In this document: piece by piece, positions 1 to 9,220 of the stretch | How positions within the stretch are numbered: position 1 is the stretch's first letter | Layout: every line of letters starts with the position of its first letter | DNA from: Pantoea allii | GTDB taxonomy: Bacteria > Pseudomonadota > Gammaproteobacteria > Enterobacterales > Enterobacteriaceae | Assembly (NCBI RefSeq): GCF_002307475.1 | Contig: NZ_NTMH01000019.1 | Span: 22,276 to 86,275, forward strand | Direction of reading: 5' to 3' | DNA length: 64,000 nucleotides | The notes under the pieces: model-generated | Database searches by the model: none | What the model saw: only the letters and a program-made list of their open reading frames with translations | Told to the model about the DNA's origin: nothing | Translations under genes and position numbers: made by a program

Positions 1-131
1 TGTACGTCAGTCCCGCAGATGGCGGTTTTGCGAATTTTTATCAATAAATCGTTATGACCCGGCTCGGGAACCGGCGCATCAGTCACCATCCAGATGCCCT
101 GCTCTTTTTTCAACTTAGCCAGTGCTTTCAT
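1..131 (-). CDS. tdh: L-threonine 3-dehydrogenase, N-terminal fragment
   Basis: Only the first 43 or so codons are inside the window; the gene runs off the left edge. The encoded start ([15 protein letters not shown]) and the later AICGTD segment match the N-terminus of Tdh, the zinc- and NAD-dependent enzyme that oxidises L-threonine to 2-amino-3-ketobutyrate. The Cys in AICGTD (about residue 39) corresponds to the catalytic zinc ligand of the family. It lies 9 bp downstream of kbl on the same strand, so the two form the usual kbl-tdh operon of threonine catabolism. Identification is firm although the fragment is short. Confidence 0.93.
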   Translation of the reverse strand, partial: MKALAKLKKEQGIWMVTDAPVPEPGHNDLLIKIRKTAICGTDV

Positions 132-140
132 GGTCAATCC

Positions 141-1337
141 TCAGGCGATGACGCCAAGTTGTTTACCAATACGCGTGAAAGCCGCCACCGCCGTTTCCAG
201 TTGCTGCTGGCTGTGTGCTGCTGAAATTTGGGTTCGGATTCGCGCCTGACCTTTTGGCACAACCGGATAGAAAAACCCGGTAACATAGATACCTTCATGT
301 TGTAACAGCTGAGCAAATTCCTGCGCGACGCTGGCTTCTCCCAGCATGACTGGAATGATGGCGTGATCGGCACCAGCCAGCGTAAAACCTGCCGATGTCA
401 TTTTTTCACGGAAGAAGCGTGCGTTGTCCCACAGGCGCTGACGCAGACCGTCGCCTTCGCTTAATAAATCCAGTACGCGAATAGAGGCCGCCACAATCGC
501 CGGTGCCAGGGAGTTAGAGAACAGGTAAGGTCGTGAGCGCTGGCGTAGCCATTCCACTACCTCTGCTTTTGCCGCGGTGTATCCGCCCGATGCACCGCCC
601 AGCGCCTTGCCCAGAGTGCCGGTGATAATGTCTACCCTGCCCATGACCTCGCAATACTCGTGGGTGCCACGACCGGCGTTACCCACAAAACCCACCGCAT
701 GGGAATCATCCACCATGACCAGCGCTGAATATTCGTCTGCCAGATCGCAAATGGCTTTCAGATTGGCGATCACGCCGTCCATTGAAAACACACCATCCGT
801 CGCAATCATCACTGTCTGCGCACCGTTATCCCTGGCTTCCTGAAGGCGGGCGCGCAGTTGGGTCATGTCATTGTTGGCATAACGATAGCGCTGTGCTTTG
901 CACAAGCGGACACCATCGATAATCGACGCATGATTAAGCGCATCTGAAATGATGGCATCTTCCGCGCCAAGTAAGGTTTCAAACAGCCCACCGTTGGCAT
1001 CAAAACAGGAGGAATAAAGAATGGCGTCCTCCATGCCAAGAAAGTCAGCCAGTTTTTTTTCCAGTTGTTTGTGCATATCCTGCGTACCGCAGATAAAGCG
1101 CACCGACGCCATGCCAAAGCCGTGTGAATCCATGCCCTCTTTAGCGGCCTGAATTAAGGCTGGATGGTTAGCCAGGCCAAGATAGTTATTGGCGCAAAAG
1201 TTAATGACAGGATGGTTATGTCCGACCTCAATCTCCGCCTGTTGCGCGGAGGTAATGATGCGTTCTTTTTTAAATAAACCTTCACGCTGGGCGGCGTCGA
1301 GTTGCTGTCGGATATGTTGGTAAAAATGCACTGGCAT
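141..1337 (-). CDS. kbl: 2-amino-3-ketobutyrate CoA ligase
   Basis: PLP-dependent enzyme of the alpha-oxoamine synthase family. It cleaves 2-amino-3-ketobutyrate, the Tdh product, with CoA to glycine and acetyl-CoA. The 398-residue product matches the family length. Visible are the VDDSHAVGF segment that contacts the cofactor and the GTLGKALGG segment carrying the PLP lysine, near residue 244. An in-frame ATG lies 33 bp further upstream, but I chose the ATG at 1337 because a clear AGGAG ribosome site precedes it and the length then equals that of E. coli Kbl. First gene of the kbl-tdh operon, divergent from hldD. Confidence 0.96.
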   Translation of the reverse strand: MPVHFYQHIRQQLDAAQREGLFKKERIITSAQQAEIEVGHNHPVINFCANNYLGLANHPALIQAAKEGMDSHGFGMASVRFICGTQDMHKQLEKKLADFLGMEDAILYSSCFDANGGLFETLLGAEDAIISDALNHASIIDGVRLCKAQRYRYANNDMTQLRARLQEARDNGAQTVMIATDGVFSMDGVIANLKAICDLADEYSALVMVDDSHAVGFVGNAGRGTHEYCEVMGRVDIITGTLGKALGGASGGYTAAKAEVVEWLRQRSRPYLFSNSLAPAIVAASIRVLDLLSEGDGLRQRLWDNARFFREKMTSAGFTLAGADHAIIPVMLGEASVAQEFAQLLQHEGIYVTGFFYPVVPKGQARIRTQISAAHSQQQLETAVAAFTRIGKQLGVIA

Positions 1338-1565
1338 TATTCTGCTCCTGATAAGGTAGGAATGAGGCAAATATTACTGAACATATCGCCTTTCTACGCT
1401 TAATCGACCAACAGAATGTTAATTTTGCAGCATAGTTCACGTCGTTAAGAGGTATGAGTAACGCCTTACAGAGTCATCTGGCTGTCTGTGACGGGATGAA
1501 ATGTTATGATGTAAGCATTACGTGTGAAACGTCCCGTTTCACCCCAAAACTTCAAAGGTAACAGT

Positions 1566-2498
1566 ATGATTATCGTCACCGGTGGCGCAGGAATGATCGG
1601 CAGCAATATCGTGAAAACGTTGAACGATCGCGGTCACAACGACATTCTGGTCGTGGATAACCTGAAAGATGGCACCAAGTTCGTGAATCTTGCCGATCTG
1701 GACATCGCTGATTACATGGATAAAGAAGAATTTTTGACCTATATCATGTCCGGTGAAGACCTCGGTCCGATTGAAGCGGTTTTCCATGAAGGTGCCTGCT
1801 CAGCCACCACTGAGTGGGATGGCAAGTACATGATGGACAACAACTATCAGTACTCTAAAGATCTGCTGCACTTCTGTCTGGAGCGTGAAATTCCGTTCCT
1901 TTACGCGTCGTCGGCCGCCACCTACGGCGGACGTAACGAGAATTTTATTGAAGAGCGTCAGTATGAGCAGCCGCTAAACGTTTACGGCTACTCTAAAATG
2001 CTGTTCGACCACTATGTTCGCCAGATCCTGCCTGAAGCCACCTCGCCGGTATGCGGTTTTCGCTACTTCAACGTTTACGGCCCGCGTGAAGGTCACAAAG
2101 GCAGCATGGCAAGCGTGGCGTTTCATCTGAACACACAGATCAGTAACGATGAAAATCCAAAACTGTTTGAAGGCAGCGACAGCTTCAAACGTGATTTCAT
2201 CCATGTTGATGATGTGGTGTCCGTGAATTTGTGGTGCTGGGAGAATGGGATTTCCGGCATTTATAACTGCGGAACAGGCCGTGCCGAATCCTTCCAGGAA
2301 GTGGCCGATGCCGTGCTTAACTTTCACCAGAAAGGCCAGATTGAATACATTCCATTCCCTGACAAATTGAAAGGCCGCTACCAGGCTTACACACAGGCCG
2401 ACCTGTCAAAATTACGCGCAGCGGGTTATGACAAACCGTTTAAAACCGTGGCACAGGGTGTGTCTGAATATATGGTTTGGTTAAACCGTAACGTCTAA
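1566..2498 (+). CDS. hldD: ADP-L-glycero-D-manno-heptose 6-epimerase
   Basis: Converts ADP-D-glycero-D-manno-heptose to the L-glycero form, the sugar donor used by WaaC, WaaF and WaaQ. The 310-residue product equals the E. coli length. A Rossmann nucleotide motif (GGAGMIGSN) is at the N-terminus, and the YGYSK catalytic Tyr-Lys pair of extended short-chain dehydrogenases is near residues 140-144. The ATG at 1566 is used because MIIVTGGAG is the conserved start; an upstream in-frame ATG at 1524 would add 14 unrelated residues. It heads the LPS core run and is followed 17 bp later by waaF. Confidence 0.97.
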   Translation: MIIVTGGAGMIGSNIVKTLNDRGHNDILVVDNLKDGTKFVNLADLDIADYMDKEEFLTYIMSGEDLGPIEAVFHEGACSATTEWDGKYMMDNNYQYSKDLLHFCLEREIPFLYASSAATYGGRNENFIEERQYEQPLNVYGYSKMLFDHYVRQILPEATSPVCGFRYFNVYGPREGHKGSMASVAFHLNTQISNDENPKLFEGSDSFKRDFIHVDDVVSVNLWCWENGISGIYNCGTGRAESFQEVADAVLNFHQKGQIEYIPFPDKLKGRYQAYTQADLSKLRAAGYDKPFKTVAQGVSEYMVWLNRNV

Positions 2499-2515
2499 AG
2501 GAACGGATACCCGCG

Positions 2516-3574
2516 ATGAAAATTCTGGTGATCGGCCCATCGTGGGTCGGCGATATGATGATGTCGCAAAGTCTCTATCGTACGCTCAAGGCCGAACATC
2601 CTGATGCGGTGATCGATGTGATGGCACCGGCCTGGTGCCGTCCGCTACTTTCACGGATGCCTGAAGTTAATCAGGCGCTGGCGATGCCGCTGGGTCATGG
2701 CGCATTGGGGATTGGCGAACGCCGCCGACTGGGCAAATCTCTGCGAGCCAGGGGTTACGATCGCGCCTATGTTCTCCCCAACTCTTTCAAATCCGCGCTG
2801 GTGCCCTTTTTTGCCGGGATTAAACGCCGTATCGGCTGGCGCGGAGAAATGCGTTATGGCCTGTTAAACGATCTTCGGGTGCTGGATAAAGAGGCGTTTC
2901 CGCTGATGGTCGAGCGGTATGTGGCTTTAGCTTATGACGCGCCAGTCCGTTCAGCCCGGCAACTGCCCCAACCCTTGCTAACGCCTCAACTGCAGGTTAG
3001 CGAACAGGAAAAAACAGAAACTGCCGCGCAGTTTCAGCTCGCTGCTGAGCGCCCGACGATTGGTTTTTGCCCCGGTGCAGAGTTTGGCCCGGCGAAGCGC
3101 TGGCCACATTTTCATTATGCTGCCCTTGCAGAGCAGTTAATCAGCGAAGGTTTTCAGGTCTTGCTATTCGGTTCGGCGAAAGATCATCCAACCGGTCAAG
3201 ATATCATCTCTTCTCTGCCTGAAGATAGCCGGGCACACTGCCGTAATCTGGCCGGCGAAACTCAGCTTGAACAGGCCGTTATTCTTCTGGCACTGTGCCG
3301 CGCAGTCGTCAGTAATGATTCTGGCCTGATGCACATCGCCGCAGCGTTAAATCGACCGCTGGTCGCCTTATATGGCCCCAGCAGCCCTGACTTCACGCCA
3401 CCACTCTCCGATCGGGCGCGGATTATCCGTTTGATTAGCGGCTATCACCGCGTACGTAAAGGGGATGCCGAGCAAGGCTACCATCAAAGTCTTATCGATA
3501 TTCAGCCCGCACAGGTCCATGAAACACTGAGCACGCTATTGCGTGAAGCCCAGGAGGGGACATGCACGTCCTGA
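2516..3574 (+). CDS. waaF: LPS heptosyltransferase II
   Basis: GT9 glycosyltransferase that adds the second heptose (HepII) to HepI of the LPS inner core on the cytoplasmic face of the inner membrane. Length is 352 residues, against about 348 in E. coli. The N-terminal ILVIGPSWVGDMMMSQ segment and the C-terminal nucleotide-sugar segment NDSGLMHIAAALNRP (roughly residues 263-278) are typical of ADP-heptose transferases. Its end overlaps the start of waaC by 13 bp, which implies translational coupling. Confidence 0.96.
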   Translation: MKILVIGPSWVGDMMMSQSLYRTLKAEHPDAVIDVMAPAWCRPLLSRMPEVNQALAMPLGHGALGIGERRRLGKSLRARGYDRAYVLPNSFKSALVPFFAGIKRRIGWRGEMRYGLLNDLRVLDKEAFPLMVERYVALAYDAPVRSARQLPQPLLTPQLQVSEQEKTETAAQFQLAAERPTIGFCPGAEFGPAKRWPHFHYAALAEQLISEGFQVLLFGSAKDHPTGQDIISSLPEDSRAHCRNLAGETQLEQAVILLALCRAVVSNDSGLMHIAAALNRPLVALYGPSSPDFTPPLSDRARIIRLISGYHRVRKGDAEQGYHQSLIDIQPAQVHETLSTLLREAQEGTCTS

Positions 3575-4530
3575 TTGTTAAAACCTCTTCTATGGGCGAC
3601 GTGCTGCATACGCTTCCGGCACTGACCGATGCCATGTATGCCCTACCCGGCATACGCTTTGATTGGGTGGTAGAAGAAAACTTTGCGCAAATCCCGTCCT
3701 GGCATCCGGCAGTGGAAAAAGTTCTGCCCGTCGCCATCCGTCGCTGGCGTAAACATTGGTTTGGCAGCCAACAGCGTGAAGAACGCGTTCAGTTTAAACG
3801 TGAGCTGCAGTCTCGTGAATATGATGTGGTTATCGATGCTCAGGGCCTGATTAAAAGTGCCGCGCTCGTCACCCGACTGGCTAAAGGCGTTAAGCACGGC
3901 CTGGACAATCGCAGCGCACGTGAACCTTTTGCCAGTTGGTGGTATGACAAAAAACATGATGTCAGCAAGAAGCAACATGCGGTTGAAAGAACGCGTGAGC
4001 TGTTTGCAAAAAGTCTGGGTTACGATAAACCGCACACTCAGGGCGATTATGCGATTGCCGAACATTTCCAGAAACACTTAGCATCGCGTGAAAACCCTTA
4101 TCTGGTATTTCTTCATGCTACGACACGTGATAATAAACACTGGCCTGAAGCCCATTGGCGAGACTTAATTGAACGCATCCAGCCAACAGGTTTACGTGTG
4201 AAGTTGCCGTGGGGTGCCGAACATGAGCACCAGCGTGCGCTACGTCTGGCTGAAGGTTTTGAGCACGTAGAAGTCTTGCCTAGGCTTTCTCTTGAAGCTG
4301 TGGCACAGCAGTTGGCAGGTGCGGATGCCGTGGTGTCAGTGGACACGGGCCTGAGTCATCTGACAGCCGCGCTGGACAGGCCTAATATCACTTTATATGG
4401 TCCGACCGACCCGGGTTTGATTGGCGGTTACGGGCAAAATCAGCATATTTTGCGCCCTGTTGAGGGCAGCAAATTAGCAGACATCAGCGCTAAGGACGTC
4501 GCAGATATGGTCTTTGAGATTCTTGCATGA
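3562..4530 (+). CDS. waaC: LPS heptosyltransferase I
   Basis: GT9 enzyme that transfers the first heptose from ADP-L-glycero-D-manno-heptose onto Kdo2-lipid A. The product is 322 residues, close to 319 in E. coli, and begins MHVLIVKTSSMGDVLHTLPAL as in the family. The C-terminal VSVDTGLSHLTAALDRP segment is the donor-binding part. It overlaps waaF by 13 bp, and its stop overlaps the start of the next glycosyltransferase (ATGA), so it sits in a continuously coupled operon. Confidence 0.96.
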   Translation: MHVLIVKTSSMGDVLHTLPALTDAMYALPGIRFDWVVEENFAQIPSWHPAVEKVLPVAIRRWRKHWFGSQQREERVQFKRELQSREYDVVIDAQGLIKSAALVTRLAKGVKHGLDNRSAREPFASWWYDKKHDVSKKQHAVERTRELFAKSLGYDKPHTQGDYAIAEHFQKHLASRENPYLVFLHATTRDNKHWPEAHWRDLIERIQPTGLRVKLPWGAEHEHQRALRLAEGFEHVEVLPRLSLEAVAQQLAGADAVVSVDTGLSHLTAALDRPNITLYGPTDPGLIGGYGQNQHILRPVEGSKLADISAKDVADMVFEILA

Positions 4531-5696
4531 AGAAACTCCACATAATTAATCTTGGCAAAATGGGTGGCGTTGAGCGTCTGTTCTTGCAGTACATCAATGA
4601 CTTTTCTGACGGGCATGACGATGTGATTTGCATCAGCAATGAGATAGACGACGACATTCGTCGCCATATTCCTCAACAAAAAATCACCTTTGCCAATCGT
4701 TGGGTTAATGGCCTGAAATTAAAAGTCCCACAATTTCTTCGGAAATATGTACTACAAAAACGGATAGAAGCCAGCGATGCCGATGTGATTGTAGTTTGGG
4801 ATTTGATTCCGGGACTGGCAGCCAAACCCAGGCGCGCTGCTCTGGTCTATTACGACCACGGCTGCTCATGGCGCTATCCCAAGAATAAAAAAACGCTTAA
4901 CTTTATGGCGATGCTGGATGGCGTTATTTCAGCCTCTTATGCTTCAAACCGCGTGATGCAGCATCGTTTTAATTTGCCTTGCCCACATCATGTCGTTATT
5001 AACCGAATCATGGTGCCACAGGGAATTAACCCCGCAACCAGAACGCTGAAAAATCCGATCAGACTGGGAACCGCATCACGCCAGGTTAGCCTTAAAGGTA
5101 TTAGCGTAGCGCTACTGACGTTAAAAGAATTACGTCAACGTGGGCACAATGTTGTGCTGGAAATCGCGGGTAAAGGACCTGACCACGACGCCTTTGTGGG
5201 GCTCGCAGAGCGTTTAAATATTAGTGATTTCGTGACCTTTAGCGGTTTTCAGCATGACATAAGCACCTTTTTCAACCGTATTGATCTCTATCTCAGTACG
5301 CCCGTCACTGAGCCATTTGGTCTTTCTTGTATGGAAGCGCTTTATTTTGGTGTACCGGTCATTTTTCCAATGATCGATGGCCAACCAGAAGTCGTCAGCC
5401 ATCAACAGTGTGGAATAGGTTTAATGCCCTCAGTGACGATTGATGAACATGAGAAATTAACTGGCATACGCGTTGATTTCCCTTATCAGATCTACGATCC
5501 TGTCCACGATGTTATGGAAGAGGCCAAACTGGTTTCTCATATTGATTGCGCCAACGCGGTTGAAATCTTATCCGGACATGAAACCTACCAACGATTTAGT
5601 GAAACCGCCAAAGCCTGGACAGCAGAGCATTTCGACTATGCGCTGTTTAAGACAGAATTCAATGATGCTTTGATGGACGTAATCAGTAAAAAATGA
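4527..5696 (+). CDS. GT4-type LPS core glycosyltransferase, specificity unknown
   Basis: A 389-residue glycosyltransferase of the GT-B fold, GT4 family. The N-terminal LGKMGGVERLFLQY segment resembles the acceptor-side loop. The C-terminal half carries the GT4 signature: a TPVTEPFGLSCMEALYFGVPVI stretch with the E-x7-E pair (near residues 260-280). I do not recognise a characterised orthologue, so donor and acceptor are unknown. The position between waaC and waaL, with ATGA overlaps at both ends, argues for a core-oligosaccharide step. Codon use is slightly more AT-rich than in waaF. Confidence 0.8.
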   Translation: MKKLHIINLGKMGGVERLFLQYINDFSDGHDDVICISNEIDDDIRRHIPQQKITFANRWVNGLKLKVPQFLRKYVLQKRIEASDADVIVVWDLIPGLAAKPRRAALVYYDHGCSWRYPKNKKTLNFMAMLDGVISASYASNRVMQHRFNLPCPHHVVINRIMVPQGINPATRTLKNPIRLGTASRQVSLKGISVALLTLKELRQRGHNVVLEIAGKGPDHDAFVGLAERLNISDFVTFSGFQHDISTFFNRIDLYLSTPVTEPFGLSCMEALYFGVPVIFPMIDGQPEVVSHQQCGIGLMPSVTIDEHEKLTGIRVDFPYQIYDPVHDVMEEAKLVSHIDCANAVEILSGHETYQRFSETAKAWTAEHFDYALFKTEFNDALMDVISKK

Positions 5697-6949
5697 AACT
5701 TAATCATTTAATCTTAAAAAAAGATGCACCTGCCAACGTTCTTAACCAGCTGATTTTTATCGGATGTGCGATAGCCTTTATTACATCGCCATTTGGGGGA
5801 GATTTTGGCAAGAATGTTTTTTATCTATCGAGCTATCTGGCCTTTCTGGTCGTCATTTTCCATTTCAGATTTTACACCACCAATAAAAAAAATTTGATTC
5901 TTCCCGGTGCTCTTTTGGTTGTCGGTATCATCAGTATTATCTGGACAGCCATATATAAACAGCCTGGCGATTTCATCAGCCTTTACCGACAGTATCAGTC
6001 AACCGGAAGATTGCAGATCGCCGCAGCGTTTATCTTACTGACAATGCTCAATATTAAAATCGCACTGCAAAAACACACCGTGTTGACCGCCATTATTTGC
6101 GGACTTGCGGTAAATGGCTATGCCATTTACCAGGGTGTTTTCTTACATATAGACCGTGTAGAGCTTAATTTTGATCGGGCGACGGTTGCCGCCTATATTA
6201 TTACCTCGGTTAATCTAATTTTTATTAAAGCCGTTTTACTCTTAAAGAACCGTCATAGAGTGCTGCTTTTTTTAGCCGCTTTCGCCTTTACCTATGCTTC
6301 CATTGTGCTGACCGGAACGCGTGCAGCGATGCTGGCTTATCCTGTGTTGACCTTAATGATTGTACTGATGAGTACACATGTCATTAGTCGTCGACATAAA
6401 ATGACGCTGTTCACTTTGGTGCCGGTGATGATTTTGCTGAGCGCCGCGCTATTTCATAACCTCATTGCGACACGTATACAGCAGTTCAATCAGGACATTG
6501 CTCACATGCATGAGAAAACTGGTGAGAATTCAATAGCTTCTCGCTTGAGCATGCAAATTATTGCATTTCGTACCGGCTCAGAGGCCCCATGGGGAGAGTC
6601 CGCTGAGCAACGCGCGGAAGAGGCAAAGGCAATCGTGGCAAAAGAGCCTTCGCTTTATGGGGCGTTAACCTATCTTACCGTTCACATGCACAATGAACTG
6701 ATGGAAAATTTCTCAATTAAAGGTATTATGGGGCTGTTGGCGATGGTCGGTTTATATCTCTGCTTAGTGCGTAATGCATTCACACCTTGCCATAATCCTG
6801 CACTCCTGGCCGTGACTGTATCATTAATAACATATGGCTTGAGCGACGTGATCTTTTTTAGTACTGAGGGCACACTAGCCTATTGTCTGGCTGTGATTAT
6901 TAGCGGCTTGTTGGTCAATACGTCCGTTACATTACAGGACGCAGCATAA
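5693..6949 (+). CDS. waaL: O-antigen ligase
   Basis: Polytopic inner-membrane protein of 418 residues with about ten to twelve hydrophobic segments. It fits the WaaL/Wzy ligase superfamily, which transfers O antigen from undecaprenyl diphosphate onto lipid A-core at the periplasmic face. A large loop before the last membrane segments contains His333-Asn334 followed by a glycine pair (GIMG), matching the His-Asn-x9-G-x-x-G motif reported for WaaL ligases. The start overlaps the previous stop (ATGA) and its stop overlaps the next start (TAATG). Sequence conservation in this family is poor; the call rests on topology, the motif and location. Confidence 0.85.
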   Translation: MKLNHLILKKDAPANVLNQLIFIGCAIAFITSPFGGDFGKNVFYLSSYLAFLVVIFHFRFYTTNKKNLILPGALLVVGIISIIWTAIYKQPGDFISLYRQYQSTGRLQIAAAFILLTMLNIKIALQKHTVLTAIICGLAVNGYAIYQGVFLHIDRVELNFDRATVAAYIITSVNLIFIKAVLLLKNRHRVLLFLAAFAFTYASIVLTGTRAAMLAYPVLTLMIVLMSTHVISRRHKMTLFTLVPVMILLSAALFHNLIATRIQQFNQDIAHMHEKTGENSIASRLSMQIIAFRTGSEAPWGESAEQRAEEAKAIVAKEPSLYGALTYLTVHMHNELMENFSIKGIMGLLAMVGLYLCLVRNAFTPCHNPALLAVTVSLITYGLSDVIFFSTEGTLAYCLAVIISGLLVNTSVTLQDAA

Positions 6950-7938
6950 TGCAAACCCGCGACTGGCTGCTAAGCGTAATTATCCCTTTGTACAATAGTG
7001 AACGTTATATTATCCCCTGCCTGAATTCACTATTTACGCAGATCGATGACGATATTCAGGTCATCATTATCGACGATGGTTCGACAGATCTTTCTGCGCA
7101 GCGCGTAAAAGATTTTCTGAGCGGTTATCCCTCAGCTTCTGTCGAATTCATCCAACAGGCTAACCAGGGCGTTGCCGCAGCCCGAAATGCCGGACTGCTC
7201 AAAGCCAGAGGAAAATTCATTACCTTCCTGGACGCTGACGATCTCCTCAGTAAAAACTATCTGTCGATTATCAAGCCATTATTATTATCCGATCAGGACG
7301 ATCTGATTGATTTTAATTATGCCCGATTTGAACATACGGTGCCTGAAGCATCAGAAAACGAATCGCCTCAGCGTGTTGCTTATGATTTTTCAGGGCGGGG
7401 ACTGGATTGTCTTCACCCTCTTTTTATCCGATCGATGTGGCATCTGTGGAACCGGGTATACAGAAATAGCTTACTGGAAGGAGACGCGTTTGAGGTAGGA
7501 AGGCGCTATGAAGACGTTATCTTTACGCCATTTCAGTATCTTAAGACGCAAAAGATCGCTCATCTTGAGAATACGCTCTACTATTACCGCGATAATCAGC
7601 AAGGTATTACGCGTAATGTTCGTGAGAGCGATATTCAGGACATGCTGTTCGCCATGAATAAAATGTGTGCCATCGCGCAGACAAACAGTGAACGGCGTCG
7701 GTTGGCGGCAGGCATGATAGTGAACTGTTTTAATGAAGTAAAAAGCATGTCGAAAGCGGTTTTTGGCTATTACCATTACGATAAACAAACAAAACTGGCG
7801 CTTAAGTCAGCAGCACGCCTTTGTAAGGGCCATTGCAAAACGAAAAAGTTTTGGCAAATGCGCTATCCCGAAGTCGACACGCTTTTTTCGTGGTTGCGAT
7901 TTAAAACCCGTAAACCGGCTACTGGTGTGAATCGGTGA
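6949..7938 (+). CDS. GT2-family LPS core glycosyltransferase
   Basis: A 329-residue GT-A glycosyltransferase. LSVIIPLYNSERYI near the N-terminus is the standard GT2 opening, DDGSTD (near residue 41) binds the nucleotide, and the FLDADD motif (near residue 93) is the metal-binding DxD. The sugar is not predictable from sequence. It is the last gene of the overlapping hldD-waaF-waaC run, coupled to waaL, and ends tail-to-tail with the deacetylase gene with a 20 bp overlap of the two 3' ends. Confidence 0.82.
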   Translation: MQTRDWLLSVIIPLYNSERYIIPCLNSLFTQIDDDIQVIIIDDGSTDLSAQRVKDFLSGYPSASVEFIQQANQGVAAARNAGLLKARGKFITFLDADDLLSKNYLSIIKPLLLSDQDDLIDFNYARFEHTVPEASENESPQRVAYDFSGRGLDCLHPLFIRSMWHLWNRVYRNSLLEGDAFEVGRRYEDVIFTPFQYLKTQKIAHLENTLYYYRDNQQGITRNVRESDIQDMLFAMNKMCAIAQTNSERRRLAAGMIVNCFNEVKSMSKAVFGYYHYDKQTKLALKSAARLCKGHCKTKKFWQMRYPEVDTLFSWLRFKTRKPATGVNR

Positions 7939-8908
7939 CGGCTCCGAGTGCCGTTTTTTTCTTCAGGGCATATTCGGTTAATGTCATGCCCTGAGTGCGC
8001 ACCTGAAGCCAGCTAAACAGCTGCTCTAAATCATCATAAAGACGGTCAATATCTGCGTCATTTTTAAACGTTGGGCTGCCATCAGGCATAAACTCAGAAG
8101 AGTGCAGCATAAATTCAACATAATCGTTTCCCTGCGACAGTGTTTGTTCAACTACCTGCTTCATTTGCGCCAGATTTCCGCCTATGGGTCGTAACCAGTT
8201 GACCCGAGCCCCTCTCGACTTGCCCCGAACAGTGTCCCAGGCTTTTTTAAACTGATTTTTCAATGGGCCATGTCGATACTGAATGCTCATCGGCAATTCC
8301 AGTAAGGTTGAGTGGCCGGGTTTTGAAATATCGTTGATATCGACGTAATAGGCACAGTCAGGAAACCGGCTGTAATCTGTACCACCTTTACCCTGGGGTG
8401 CACCAGGTGAGCCACGCCAGTCGACACGCGGCGTAACGGAGCAGTCAACCAGATAACCATTATCGATCAATGCGCGCGCATAAACTTCATTAAAGGCCCA
8501 GCGACCAGCACGATGACTGCGCATTTTGGTATCAAAAGCCGTTTCAAGCAGATCAGTCATGTAGGCGACTTTATCGCGCAGGACCGCCTCTGGGTACTCA
8601 ATCAGATAAGGCTGGTAACGCCAGTCATCCTCCGTAAGTGCGAAATCAGGAGGGCTGTACCAGGCATGTAAATGCATGCCTATTTCACCCTGATTACGAT
8701 CAAGAAGGTCGCGGCCAAACTCCACATAGGCAGGATCGCTGACCATCTCATAGTTAGTGAGCCAGGTGGGTTTGAACGCATATTTTTCGCACAACGACTG
8801 AAAACGCGGTAAAAAGCGAACATTATGCGTGGTGACATTGCCGCTGCGATTGCGCCAGAGGTTGTCACCTTCTGTATCAAGGGTGATTAAAAATGCTGGT
8901 TTATCCAT
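7919..8908 (-). CDS. Polysaccharide deacetylase-like LPS core protein (WalW-type)
   Basis: A 329-residue protein resembling the NodB/polysaccharide deacetylase superfamily. LITLDTEGD at the N-terminus supplies the catalytic-base Asp region. GMHLHAW (about residue 98) gives the His-x-His metal site and SHRAGRW (near residue 143) the conserved Arg motif. Related genes in LPS core loci are annotated walW; in Klebsiella another deacetylase, WabN, removes the acetyl group from core GlcNAc. There is no signal peptide, so it probably acts in the cytoplasm on the growing core. It is reversed relative to its neighbours and divergent from the GT4 gene at 9221. Confidence 0.75.
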   Translation of the reverse strand: MDKPAFLITLDTEGDNLWRNRSGNVTTHNVRFLPRFQSLCEKYAFKPTWLTNYEMVSDPAYVEFGRDLLDRNQGEIGMHLHAWYSPPDFALTEDDWRYQPYLIEYPEAVLRDKVAYMTDLLETAFDTKMRSHRAGRWAFNEVYARALIDNGYLVDCSVTPRVDWRGSPGAPQGKGGTDYSRFPDCAYYVDINDISKPGHSTLLELPMSIQYRHGPLKNQFKKAWDTVRGKSRGARVNWLRPIGGNLAQMKQVVEQTLSQGNDYVEFMLHSSEFMPDGSPTFKNDADIDRLYDDLEQLFSWLQVRTQGMTLTEYALKKKTALGAVTDSHQ

Positions 8909-9220
8909 GATTTATCCAACAATCAGTAGAGATTCTCTTTACCATGTTACGCAGGGTGCGCAATCCGCGCAAAAATATAATTGCGGTGAGTTTGGTTTTT
9001 ATTCGTAGTCATCTATGCGCCGATAACCTAAAATCATTACCTTAATCCAAGGGGCATTCCGTTTATAAGCCATTGAATAACAGAGCGTTGTAATGTTTTT
9101 TATATTTGAAAAATTATTTGAAACTGCACTCACTATTTTACTCTGTTACGACTTGTTTAATGCCTGTGAGTCACATAATTAAGACCACGCACAGCGCAGG
9201 CGAGTCTTTGAGGTGAAAAT
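8909..9220. promoter_or_regulatory. Divergent AT-rich intergenic region
   Basis: A 312 bp non-coding stretch between the deacetylase gene (minus) and the GT4 gene (plus). It is much richer in A+T than its neighbours and must hold promoters for both genes. An AGGTG ribosome site at 9211-9215 precedes the TTG start at 9221. I see no JUMPstart/ops sequence and no clear operator. Confidence 0.5.

Noticed and set aside
8909..9220. JUMPstart/ops element expected near surface-polysaccharide operons
   Set aside because: I searched the LPS-locus intergenic regions for the GGCGGTAG core and found none.
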